This document shows, piece after piece, positions 27,761 through 34,670 of a DNA stretch of 34,720 bases. Source of the stretch: Rhodobacteraceae bacterium CG17_big_fil_post_rev_8_21_14_2_50_63_15 (GTDB taxonomy: Bacteria > Pseudomonadota > Alphaproteobacteria > Rhodobacterales > Rhodobacteraceae); the NCBI GenBank assembly GCA_002783205.1, contig PFEY01000027.1, positions 1 to 34,720 of the forward strand, read 5' to 3'. The notes beneath the pieces are model-generated. The model worked only from the letters and a program-made list of their open reading frames with translations. It was not told where the DNA came from and made no database searches. How positions within the stretch are numbered: the stretch's first letter is position 1; each line of letters begins with the position of its first letter. The translations under genes were made by a program, and so were the position numbers.

Positions 27761-28036
27761 ATGCTTGCGGCACGGCTCCGCAACCGGCTGCAACTGGCCA
27801 TCGACGCGATGATCGACCAGGACTTCCAGTCACGCGTCCTGTCCTTCGACAGCCTTGCCGCCAAAGCCTATGCGGAAATCGCAGCCCGGCGCCGTGCGTC
27901 GGGCCGCCCCATCGCCGAGGCCGACTGCCAGATCGCCGCCATCGCCCGCGCCACAGATGCCCCCATAGCCACCCGCAACGTCAAGGATTTCGACGGCTGC
28001 GGCGTTCGCGTGATTAACCCCTGGAATGCCGACTGA
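27761..28036 (+). pseudogene. C-terminal fragment of a VapC/FitB-type PIN-domain toxin
   Basis: The frame reads MLAARLRNRLQLAIDAMIDQ, then VLSFDSLAAKAYAEIAARRR, EADCQIAAIARATDAPIATR and NVKDFDGCGVRVINPW. This is the second half of a VapC/FitB-like PIN ribonuclease, with the conserved EAD and TRNVKDF segments. The N-terminal half, including the first catalytic Asp and the antitoxin gene, is missing, so it cannot be an active toxin. The frame is open back to 27695, but that extension lies in the hairpin region of the SYLF gene and is not PIN-like. Confidence 0.72.
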
Positions 28037-28090
28037 ACGCCGTTGAAATCGAACAGGCCATTTCCGAACTGGCCGAAAAACCCTTGGACC
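28033..28090 (+). pseudogene. N-terminal remnant of an MmeI-like DNA methyltransferase
   Basis: Overlapping the PIN stop codon, the frame CTG-AAC-GCC reads (L)NAVEIEQAISELAEKPLDR. This resembles the conserved opening MNAVEIEQAISELAE of class I SAM-dependent, MmeI-like methyltransferases as I remember it. The expected ATG is CTG here. After DR the sequence turns into GTAAGCG, the start of an IS66-type end. So the gene is cut after about 19 codons and is dead. Confidence 0.5.
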
Positions 28091-28216
28091 GTAAGCGTCC
28101 GGCCTGACTGCTCTGCCGCGGGCTGAGAGTGCGGGATAGTGTCCCCCATTGATAGTGGACACTATGGTGATGGCGTGGCGCGTCGGACGAAGCGGCTTTG
28201 GGCGGATGAGAAAAGG
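28091..28216 (+). mobile_element. IS66-family left-end remnant with first codons of the accessory transposase gene
   Basis: GTAAGCGTCCGGCC at 28091 has the GTAAGCG opening typical of IS66-family terminal repeats. About 85 nt later a GTG at 28175 opens MARRTKRLWADEKR, similar to the start of IS66 TnpA proteins, and the frame stops at 28217. Between them lies a perfect 9-bp inverted repeat, ATAGTGTCC/GGACACTAT (28136-28144 and 28157-28165). The rest of the element is gone; at about 28216 the sequence passes into the binding-protein remnant. Confidence 0.55.
28136..28165. repeat. Inverted repeat inside the IS66-type end
   Basis: ATAGTGTCC at 28136-28144 and GGACACTAT at 28157-28165 are perfect inverted copies with a 12-nt loop, just before the start of the truncated transposase frame. 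They could form a hairpin that blocks incoming transcription or overlaps its promoter. Confidence 0.7.
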
Positions 28217-28294
28217 TGAACACCATTTCCTGCGCCATTGCACCATGCGCCATCACGGCACCGGCTGTGGTCAACGCGAACAGGGTCTTTTCAT
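28217..28294 (-). pseudogene. Signal-peptide remnant of an exported protein at the operon end
   Basis: Thirty nt after the aldehyde dehydrogenase stop there is GAGGGAG, a short A-run, then an ATG at 28294. Just after it, in the +1 frame, runs KTLFALTTAGAVMAHGAMAQ, a clear signal peptide, followed by EMVFTF. One A is missing from the AAAA run, so ATG and peptide are out of frame, and the sequence enters the IS66-type end after about 25 codons. The start of a periplasmic substrate-binding protein is likely, but which class is unknown. Confidence 0.5.
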
Positions 28295-28322
28295 CTTTTT
28301 TCTCCCTCAGATGATCTCAGTT

Positions 28323-29789
28323 TCACCGCATCACGAACGGGTCCGGGATCGGATCGTCCGCGGTGCGCAGCCAGACGGTTTTCACCGTGGTGTAGTCGAG
28401 CGCCGCCGCCATGCCGCCTTCGCGGCCGTGGCCGGACAGGCCATGGCCGCCAAAGGGCGCGATGGGCGATACGGCGCGATAGGTGTTGACCCAGACGATC
28501 CCGGCGCGGAGGCCGCGGATCATCCGATGGGCGCGGGTCAGATCGCGGGTGAAAACGCCTGAGGCCAGGCCGAATTCGGTGCCATTGGCCAGCGCCAGCG
28601 CCTGATCCTCGGTCTCAAAGGTGACCACCGACAGCACCGGGCCAAAGAATTCCTGCTGCAGGCAGGGCGCATCGGGGGCGTCGGTGCAGTCAAGAATGGT
28701 CGGCGGGAAGTAGAACCCCGCGCCCTCAACCGATTGCCCGCCGGTCACCAGCCTGGCGCCGGCCGCCAGGGATTGCGCGATCAGCGCCCCGATCCGGTCG
28801 CGCTGCCGCGCGGTGCAGAGCGGGCCGATCTCGGTTTCCATCCGGTCGGGCGCGCCGATCCGCGCCGCTTCGGCTTTGGCTTTCAGCCGCGCCAGAAAAG
28901 CATCCTTGACCGACGCTTGCACCAGCAGCCGGGATCCCGCGACGCAGCTTTGCCCGGTTGCGGCAAATATCCCCGACACCTGGGCGTTGGCGGCACTGTC
29001 CAGATCGGCATCCTCGAACACGAAGAACGGCGATTTGCCGCCCAGTTCCAGCGAGGTGCGGGCCAGGTTTTCCGCACTGGCGCGCACGATATGGCGCGCC
29101 GTGTCCGGCCCGCCGGTGAAGGCGATATGCGCCACCTTTGGATGACGGGTCAGCGCCTGCCCCGCCTCTGGCCCGCCGGTCAGGATATTGACCACGCCCG
29201 CAGGAAACCCCGCCTGATCCACCAGTCGCGCAAACTCCAGCAGCGGGGCCGGGCCGTCTTCGCTGGCCTTCAGGACCACGGTGCAACCCACCGCCAACGC
29301 CGGGCCCAGTTTCACCGCCGACAGGAACAACTGGCTGTTCCACGGCACGATGGCGGCGACCACGCCCACCGGTTCGCGGCGCAACCACACTTCCATGTCG
29401 GGCTTGTCGATCGGCAGATGCGCGCCTTCGATCTTGTCGGCAAGGCCCGCGTAATAGCGGTAATATTCGGCCACATAGGCGATCTGGGCGCTGGTTTCGC
29501 GGATGATCTTGCCGGTGTCGCGGGTTTCCAGCGCCGCCAGACGCGGCGCCGCCGCCTGCACCAGATCGGCCAGTTGATAAAGCAGCTTGCCGCGCTGGGT
29601 CGCGGTCAGACCAGCCCATTGCGGGGCGTGAAAGGCCCGATGCGCCGCCATCACCGCCCGGTCGATATCCGCCGCATCGGCCAGAGGCATCACCGCCCAG
29701 GCTACCCCCGTGGCCGGGTCCAGGCTTTCGAAGGTCGCGGCCCCGTCCTCGAACGCGCCGTCGATATAGTGCTGGAAGCGCTCCATCAT
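28323..29789 (-). CDS. NAD(P)-dependent aldehyde dehydrogenase
   Basis: A 488-aa aldehyde dehydrogenase oxidising an aldehyde to its acid. Motifs are VVAAIVPWNSQLF for cofactor binding, FTGGPDTARHIV, the general base Glu in SLELGGKSP and the catalytic cysteine in ATGQSCVAGSR, with EEF-like QQEFFGPVLSVVTF near the end. It begins 9 nt after the luciferase-like gene on the same strand, so it is translated from the same mRNA. Two adjacent ATGs (29789 and 29786) are possible starts. In this operon it would oxidise an aldehyde produced after monooxygenase attack; the specific aldehyde is unknown. Confidence 0.93.
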   Translation of the reverse strand: MMERFQHYIDGAFEDGAATFESLDPATGVAWAVMPLADAADIDRAVMAAHRAFHAPQWAGLTATQRGKLLYQLADLVQAAAPRLAALETRDTGKIIRETSAQIAYVAEYYRYYAGLADKIEGAHLPIDKPDMEVWLRREPVGVVAAIVPWNSQLFLSAVKLGPALAVGCTVVLKASEDGPAPLLEFARLVDQAGFPAGVVNILTGGPEAGQALTRHPKVAHIAFTGGPDTARHIVRASAENLARTSLELGGKSPFFVFEDADLDSAANAQVSGIFAATGQSCVAGSRLLVQASVKDAFLARLKAKAEAARIGAPDRMETEIGPLCTARQRDRIGALIAQSLAAGARLVTGGQSVEGAGFYFPPTILDCTDAPDAPCLQQEFFGPVLSVVTFETEDQALALANGTEFGLASGVFTRDLTRAHRMIRGLRAGIVWVNTYRAVSPIAPFGGHGLSGHGREGGMAAALDYTTVKTVWLRTADDPIPDPFVMR

Positions 29790-29798
29790 GTTCCTCGT

Positions 29799-30836
29799 TC
29801 AGGCAAAAGCGGGCATCACGTCGCGGATCAGGCGTTCAAGCGAGGCTTTCTTGCGGGCAAAACTCATCCCGGTGTCGATCCAGAAGCTGAACTCGTCATA
29901 GCCCAGTGCCTCGTAGCCCTTGATGCGTTCAATCACCTCGGGCGGCTCGCCAATGATCTGGTTCTTGCGCATCGCCGCCGCTGAATAGAACGGATGGGCC
30001 GCGATTTCGGCCTCGGTCAGTTCCTGAATCAGGCCCTGCGTGATCGGGCGCTCGTTTTTGAACCAGGCGCCGAAATAGCAGTAGAACCTGTTGATCTCAT
30101 CGGCGGCCAATTGGGCATCGGTCTCGCTGTCGGCGACATAGGCGTGGCGAAGCACCATGATCCTGGGGCGCTCTATTTCAGGATGAGCGGCGCAGGCGGC
30201 GTTGAAACGCTCCATCAGGCTGACCACCTCTTCATCGCCCAGATGCAGCGGCGTGACCTGCACGTTGCAGGCCTGCGACACGGCGAAGTCGTGGCTGTTG
30301 GGGTCGCGTGCGGCCACCCAGATCGGCGGGCCGGGTTGTTGCTGAGGCTTGGGCGAGGCGGTGGTCTTGGGGAACTGCCAGTATTCGCCCTGATGTTCGT
30401 AGTCGCCTTGCCACAGCGCCTTTACCGCCGGGATCAGTTCGCGCATCCGCCCGCCAGCACCCCAAGCGTCCAGCCCCGGCAACAGGCGTTCGTATTCAAA
30501 CCCATAGGCCCCGCGCGCAATGCCAAGATCCAGCCGGCCATCCATGATGATGTCGGCCATCGCCGCTTCACCCGCGAGCCGGATCGGGTGCCAGAACGGT
30601 GCAATCACCGTGCCGGTGCCAAGCCGCACGTTCTTGGTGCGCCGCGCCAGATCCACGAGATTGAGCAACGGGTTCGGCGCGATGGTAAAATTCATGCCGT
30701 GATGTTCGCCGGTCCAGATGGCGTGCATCCCGCCTTCGTCCGCGATGAGGCACAGTTCGATCATTTCATCATAAAGCTGTTTCTGGTCTTCGTTGGCCGA
30801 AACACGCTCCATATGGATAAAGAGAGAGAATTTCAT
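29799..30836 (-). CDS. LLM-class flavin-dependent monooxygenase (bacterial luciferase-like)
   Basis: A 345-aa TIM-barrel protein beginning MKFSLFIHMERVSANEDQKQ, with IWTGEHHGMNFTIAPNPLL, RLGTGTVIAPFWHPIRLAGE and LDLGIARGAYGFEYERL, all typical of luciferase-like monooxygenases using reduced FMN and O2. AAAGG precedes ATG 30836; the frame is open upstream but overlaps the flavin reductase gene. Its reductant most probably comes from that reductase, 4 nt upstream. The nearest functional analogies are RutA (pyrimidine ring opening) and PyrA (pyridine), so attack on an N-heterocycle or a ketone is a reasonable hypothesis. Confidence 0.92.
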   Translation of the reverse strand: MKFSLFIHMERVSANEDQKQLYDEMIELCLIADEGGMHAIWTGEHHGMNFTIAPNPLLNLVDLARRTKNVRLGTGTVIAPFWHPIRLAGEAAMADIIMDGRLDLGIARGAYGFEYERLLPGLDAWGAGGRMRELIPAVKALWQGDYEHQGEYWQFPKTTASPKPQQQPGPPIWVAARDPNSHDFAVSQACNVQVTPLHLGDEEVVSLMERFNAACAAHPEIERPRIMVLRHAYVADSETDAQLAADEINRFYCYFGAWFKNERPITQGLIQELTEAEIAAHPFYSAAAMRKNQIIGEPPEVIERIKGYEALGYDEFSFWIDTGMSFARKKASLERLIRDVMPAFA

Positions 30837-30840
30837 AGGA

Positions 30841-31767
30841 TTACCTTTCCCGGATTCGTGTGACGCGGCCCTGCTCATGCGTGCCGACGTAGACACCGTA
30901 ATTGCCGATGCGGCTTTCGTCGGCCAGTCGCTCCAGCATGATGCGCATGGCGGGGTCGGTGACATCCGATACGCTTTCGGCTGACAGTTCGACAAAGCCG
31001 CCCTTGGCGGGTTTGCCGATTGTGGCAGGACAGCGAAAGGCGATGTGCTGCTGGGCAAGCGCGACATCTTCGTAGACCGCATAGATCGAGCCCGGTTCGG
31101 CAGGAACACCGGTTGCGGCCAACAAGCCGGCCAGCGCGCTTTGCACACCTTCCTTGCCGACGCGGGCCATCGGCAGGGTCAGTCCGCCATGCCCGTCATC
31201 CATCAGCAGCACCTGACCGTCGGCCTGAAGAATGGCAGTCAGCACCACATCGGGGCCGGTAGGCAGCTGCGCCGCCGTCTGCGCCGGGGTGACATAGGCA
31301 CCGCGATAATACCCAAGACCGGGGGCGGGCGTCGCCTCCATTGCGCCGATCCGGCCGATCAGGATGGTATGGTCGCCAGCAGAAACCACCTGTTCCATCG
31401 CGCAGTCGAACCATGCCGAAACCCCGGCGATCAGCGGCGATCCAATGGGGCCACGCCGCCAGTAAGTCTGGGCAAAACGATCTTCAGACGGGCGGGCAAA
31501 GGTGCCTGAGACATCCTTTTGCCCTTCAGCCAAGATGTTCACGGCAAAGCCCTGACCCGCCGCAAACGCCGTCAGATTGGCCGAGCTGTTGGCGATCGAC
31601 ACGAGCAGCAGCGGCGGGTCCAGCGACACCGACGAAAACGAATTGGCAGTAAAGCCAAGCGGCTTTCCGGCAGAATCCAGGGTGGTCACCACGGTCACGC
31701 CGGTCATGAAACAGCCGAATGCGTCCCGCAGGGCACGCGGATCAATCGCGGGACCTTCAGCGTTCAT
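30841..31767 (-). CDS. Flavin reductase with C-terminal Nudix-like domain
   Basis: The first about 165 residues are a flavin reductase of the HpaC/RutF type (DAFGCFMTGVTVVTTLDSAG, GFTANSFSSVSLDPPLLLVS, and GDHTILIGRIGAM), which supplies reduced flavin to a partner monooxygenase. Residues about 180-265 form a second domain, DVVLTAILQADGQVLLMDDG, then GGLTLPMARVGKEGVQSALA and GLLAATGVPAE. Its layout matches a Nudix fold, but the catalytic REXXEE residues are missing. The total of 308 aa is nearly double a plain reductase. It overlaps the alpha/beta hydrolase by ATGA and precedes the luciferase-like enzyme by 4 nt. Confidence 0.88.
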   Translation of the reverse strand: MNAEGPAIDPRALRDAFGCFMTGVTVVTTLDSAGKPLGFTANSFSSVSLDPPLLLVSIANSSANLTAFAAGQGFAVNILAEGQKDVSGTFARPSEDRFAQTYWRRGPIGSPLIAGVSAWFDCAMEQVVSAGDHTILIGRIGAMEATPAPGLGYYRGAYVTPAQTAAQLPTGPDVVLTAILQADGQVLLMDDGHGGLTLPMARVGKEGVQSALAGLLAATGVPAEPGSIYAVYEDVALAQQHIAFRCPATIGKPAKGGFVELSAESVSDVTDPAMRIMLERLADESRIGNYGVYVGTHEQGRVTRIRER

Positions 31768-32558
31768 TGCTCACCCTCCTTTGTGGACAGCCAGCGTCGC
31801 AGCTCGGATGTGACGGCCGCGGGGGCGGTCAGGTTGACCATGTGCCGGTGTCCGGCAATCACCGCAGCGCGCCCCATTGGGGCCATGGCGGCCATGGCTT
31901 CGGTCATGGCGGGGGTGGAATTGGCGTCGCCATCGCCTGTCAGCACCAAGAGCGGGCAGCGGATCTGGCCCAGCCGGTCGGCATAGATTGTGTCGCCCTC
32001 GGCAAAGGCGCGGTAGGCGGCGGCGTAACCGCGATGCGAAACCGCGCGCAGCCAGCCTGCCACCTGATCGCGCACTGCCGCATCTTCGGGGGTGAACCAG
32101 CGGGCGAGCGGACCTTCGATCCCACCCGCATCGGCGGCAATCTCGGCCGCCCGTTTCAGCACCGCGTCACGGGCCTCCGGGCTGCGGCGGTGCACCCCGT
32201 TCAACAGCGCGGCGCGGCACACGAGGTCGGGACGCTCCACCGCCAGCCCGGCGATGATCAGCGCCCCCATCGAATGTCCCGCAAGGCTGACAGGGCCAAG
32301 GTCCAGCGCCTCGATCACCCGTGCGGCCCAAGCCACATAGTCCGGCAGCAGCGCCTCTTCGGACAGCGGGTCGCTGTCGCCATGCCCCGGCATGTCCACC
32401 GCGACAACCCGGTGATCCGCCGCGAGCGCCGCAATCTGCGGCCCCCAGGCCTCGGCCAGCATCCCCACCCCGTGGATCAGCACCACCGGCGCGCCAGCCC
32501 CCGCCATCAGGGCGCGGACGGTCAGGCCATCAGACAGCCGCAGGGTTTGCGACATCAT
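31764..32558 (-). CDS. Alpha/beta hydrolase (RutD / enol-lactonase-like)
   Basis: A 264-aa cytoplasmic alpha/beta hydrolase with the oxyanion loop VVLIHGVGM, the nucleophile elbow AGHSMGAL, an acid in VLTGDGDANS and the terminal histidine in AGHRHMVNL. This is the group that includes 3-oxoadipate enol-lactonase and RutD. It would cleave an ester, lactone or amide-like product of the monooxygenase. Its ATG lies inside the end of the AA_synth gene (29-nt overlap) and its stop overlaps the flavin reductase start by 4 nt, so translation is tightly coupled. Confidence 0.9.
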   Translation of the reverse strand: MMSQTLRLSDGLTVRALMAGAGAPVVLIHGVGMLAEAWGPQIAALAADHRVVAVDMPGHGDSDPLSEEALLPDYVAWAARVIEALDLGPVSLAGHSMGALIIAGLAVERPDLVCRAALLNGVHRRSPEARDAVLKRAAEIAADAGGIEGPLARWFTPEDAAVRDQVAGWLRAVSHRGYAAAYRAFAEGDTIYADRLGQIRCPLLVLTGDGDANSTPAMTEAMAAMAPMGRAAVIAGHRHMVNLTAPAAVTSELRRWLSTKEGEQ

Positions 32559-33132
32559 GGCCCAGATCCTTCAAGTCTTGATAACGGTCGCCGATGCGGT
32601 GATGCGGTCGCCCCCCGGAAGAGGCCCCAAGCGCCACCACGATCTCATCCGCCGCCGGCGCATCCGGGATCGAGAAATGGATGGTCTGATAATGCGAGCG
32701 CCGGCCTTCGTCATTCTTGTCCATCAGCGGAATCATGATCGGGCAATTGGCCGGGCCGCGCACATTGGTGAAGGCCAGATAGGTTTTCGCCCCAAGGGCC
32801 TGACGGTAGTGGTTGCCAAAGCGCAGCGTGTGGATCAGCGCGTTGGCATGTTCCAACTCGCCGTCCAGCCCGACAACCGCGGCTTTGCCATAGCCTTCGA
32901 CGGCATCGGCACCGCCGGCAGCGTCAAGGATCATCGCTGTCAACAATGCGCCCAGTTCGGGGGCAACGGCGTGGATCGCCGGCTTCAGATCCGCGACAAA
33001 GCCCATCCCGGCCCAGGGGTTTTTCAAGACTGCAACGGCAGAGATCAGCTTTAGCGGCCTCGGCGCCGCCCGCCCGCCTTCGATCAGCGTTGTCTCGATA
33101 GTGGTGAAAGTCTTCCGAATCTGCGCCGACAT
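32530..33132 (-). CDS. Amino acid synthesis (AA_synth, PF06684 / DUF1185) family protein
   Basis: The 200-aa protein begins MSAQIRKTFTTIETTLIEGG and has VAVLKNPWAGMGFVADLKPA, GYGKAAVVGLDGELEHANAL and CPIMIPLMDKNDEGRRSHYQ, all features of the AA_synth family. Despite its name the family's reaction is not known to me; it often lies in catabolic operons with flavin monooxygenases. GGGAG lies about 8 nt before ATG 33132. It is the first gene of the minus-strand operon and faces the GntR regulator across about 100 nt of shared control DNA. Confidence 0.82.
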   Translation of the reverse strand: MSAQIRKTFTTIETTLIEGGRAAPRPLKLISAVAVLKNPWAGMGFVADLKPAIHAVAPELGALLTAMILDAAGGADAVEGYGKAAVVGLDGELEHANALIHTLRFGNHYRQALGAKTYLAFTNVRGPANCPIMIPLMDKNDEGRRSHYQTIHFSIPDAPAADEIVVALGASSGGRPHHRIGDRYQDLKDLGHDVANPAAV

Positions 33133-33151
33133 GTTGGGCTCTCCCGTTTGC

Positions 33152-33179
33152 TTGACCGTAAGGTGGTATACCATATGAT
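33152..33179 (+). promoter_or_regulatory. Promoter of the GntR regulator, overlapping its probable operator
   Basis: TTGACC (33152-33157), a 16-nt spacer and TATGAT (33174-33179) form a good sigma-70-like promoter reading toward the regulator at 33233. The palindrome TGGTATACCA fills the 3' half of the spacer. On the opposite strand TTGACA at 33184-33189 could be the -35 box of the catabolic operon, but no well-spaced -10 box is evident. Confidence 0.55.
33164..33173. promoter_or_regulatory. Palindromic operator TGGTATACCA
   Basis: A perfect 10-bp palindrome between divergent operon and regulator, of the TGGNNNNCCA-like form bound by many FadR/FCD-type GntR proteins. It lies within the promoter spacer of the regulator gene, so binding would give autorepression and could also block the opposing operon. 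Confidence 0.6.
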
Positions 33180-33232
33180 TGCATGTCAAGAAAAACTTGC
33201 GTTGCCTTGGGACCGACCCTATTCTGCGGGCC

Positions 33233-33916
33233 ATGGATCAGACACCAGAAAACGATCTTCGCATTGCCCATTCCCACACCACCCTGCGGGAACTGGTGGT
33301 TGAGAAGATGCGCCAGGCCATTATTTCTGGCCGTTTCGACGGTGGTGATCGGCTGGTTGAGCGCACGCTGTGCGATCAACTGGGCGTGTCGCGGTCGGTT
33401 GTGCGCGAGGCGATCCGTTATCTTGAGGCTGAGGGGCTAGTGGAAACCTTGGCGCGCAGCGGCCCGGTTGTCGCCAAGCTGGATTGGAACGGCGCGCGGC
33501 AGATCTATGAAATCCGCCGATTGCTTGAAGCCGAGGCCGCCGCCGCCTGCGCCCGCGTGGCCGATGCAGCCGTAAAAGCGCGTCTGTGCGATGCATTGGC
33601 CGCGCTGGAATCTGCGTTTCAGGATGCGGCCCCGCACAAGCTTTATGCCGCGACCACGGATTTCTATCAGGTGATTTTCACTTCTGCGAGGCACAACATC
33701 GCGTGGGAGGTTGTCCAGCGGCTGAATGGCCGGATCTCGCGCCTGCGGGCCCTGACCTTGGCCACGACCAATCGGCGCGTGTCGGGGCCTGCCCATATGG
33801 CCCGTATCTGCGCTGCCATCTGCGACAACGCCCCCGAGGCTGCCGCCGAGGCCGTGCGAAACCATCTTGTCGATGCGGCCGAAATTGCCCGTACTCTGTT
33901 GGAAAGCCCGCCATGA
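33233..33916 (+). CDS. GntR family transcriptional regulator with FCD domain
   Basis: A 227-aa regulator: residues 15-80 are the GntR winged helix (LVVEKMRQAIISGRFDGGDR, then CDQLGVSRSVVREAIRYLEA) and the rest is the all-helical FCD ligand-binding domain (IYEIRRLLEAEAAAACARVA, with the metal-site-like DFYQVIF and later NHLVDAAEI). It is divergent from the catabolic operon with a palindrome between them, so it most likely controls that operon in response to a pathway acid. The ATG at 33233 is used; an earlier in-frame start lies inside the promoter. Its stop overlaps the next start by ATGA. Confidence 0.9.
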   Translation: MDQTPENDLRIAHSHTTLRELVVEKMRQAIISGRFDGGDRLVERTLCDQLGVSRSVVREAIRYLEAEGLVETLARSGPVVAKLDWNGARQIYEIRRLLEAEAAAACARVADAAVKARLCDALAALESAFQDAAPHKLYAATTDFYQVIFTSARHNIAWEVVQRLNGRISRLRALTLATTNRRVSGPAHMARICAAICDNAPEAAAEAVRNHLVDAAEIARTLLESPP

Positions 33917-33946
33917 CGGCCTACTATGACGGCCTATTGGATTGCC
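33913..33946 (+). pseudogene. Truncated start of a gene coupled to the GntR gene
   Basis: An ATG at 33913 overlaps the GntR stop (ATGA) and reads MTAYYDGLLDCQ before entering the IS3-type end. The overlap is typical of real operon partners, so the second gene of this unit seems to have been cut after about 11 codons. What it encoded cannot be told. GACGGCCTA occurs twice within these bases (33916 and 33929). Confidence 0.35.
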
Positions 33947-34106
33947 AGAGGTGGCTGCGGAAAACTGAACAGTTTCCGAGTGTCTCTTAAGTGGTTTTCC
34001 GCCTTGGTTATGCCGCCACCGCTTCGGGCATCGGCAGGTTGGAGTAGGCCTGATCGGGCGTTTTCCCGTCAAGCGACGAATGTGGACGGCGGCTGTTGTG
34101 GAATGC
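33945..34106 (-). mobile_element. IS3-family remnant: transposase C-terminus and one end
   Basis: On the minus strand 34103-34008 reads FHNSRRPHSSLDGKTPDQAY and continues NLPMPEAVAA to TAA. This is the well-known C-terminus of the OrfB integrase of many IS3-family elements (YNxRRPHSSLDG). Downstream of that stop, the plus-strand sequence CCAGAGGTGGCTGCGGAAAA looks like an IS3-type outer end at 33945. Everything upstream of FHN, including the DDE catalytic core, is missing. Confidence 0.75.
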
Positions 34107-34112
34107 GTGTTC

Positions 34113-34241
34113 GTGGGCATCACCGCCGGTTTTGCCTTCGATGTGCCGGTGCGGTTCGACACCGATGCGCTCGACGTCACCCGCGATGTCGAGCGGCTCG
34201 GATCGATCACCTCCATCCCGCTCGTGGAGATCCGTCGATAA
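34113..34241 (+). pseudogene. C-terminal fragment of a gene transfer agent orfg12-like (DUF2460/TIGR02217) protein
   Basis: The frame reads GITAGFAFDVPVRFDTDALD, then VTRDVERLGSITSIPLVEIR, and stops with TAA at 34239-34241. The segment GFxFDVPVRFDTD and the ending SIPLVEIR are the C-terminus of the DUF2460/TIGR02217 protein (orfg12) of the Rhodobacter-type GTA, a tail-associated component. The upstream about 170 residues are absent; the junction with the IS3 remnant is near 34107. The next GTA gene (DUF2163) does not follow, so only an isolated piece remains. Confidence 0.75.
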
Positions 34242-34670
34242 AACTGCGGGTGGTCAAACGTGGCCTGTGCGCGGCGCAAGCTCGGATGCAACCCGCGTTG
34301 CCTGGTCCGGAGGCCGGGCTTTCGTACCAGCGGGACAACACTCCCGTCTTCCGGAGGCATGGCCTGTTTCAACGCGCCCAGAAACACCTCACGCGTCACC
34401 ACGTCGATGTTCAGATCGGTGCGCTCAGATGCGGCCTCAGTCGCCGCATCACCGTCGGCGTCAGGTTCCTCTGGAACAACCGCACTTCAGATCCCGTATT
34501 GGGTTGCAGCACCTTGATTTTTGAAAGACAGGTGACCAAGATGATCGTCGCAAGCGCTGCCGAGTTCCTGTTCTCTGGCATTCTTCGGTGTCACGGCGTA
34601 AAGCACAAAAAACACTCACGGTGGAACGGTTGCTCTTACTCAATGCCTTAATCATGCGGCCTGCCCCCGA
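34242..34670. other. Unidentified stretch, possible minus-strand gene debris
   Basis: No intact gene is recognisable. On the minus strand, from about 34470 down to 34250, one frame reads with plausible protein composition (EAASERTDLNIDVVTREVFL, then GALKQAMPPEDGSVVPLVRK), but it has a stop just upstream and runs into the GTA fragment on the other side. I cannot assign it to a family. The last 150 nt before the regulator are AT-richer and probably hold its promoter. Confidence 0.35.

Noticed and set aside
28734-29984. Open frame of 416 codons on the plus strand across the aldehyde dehydrogenase
   Set aside because: Shadow of the aldehyde dehydrogenase and the luciferase-like gene; no recognisable domain.
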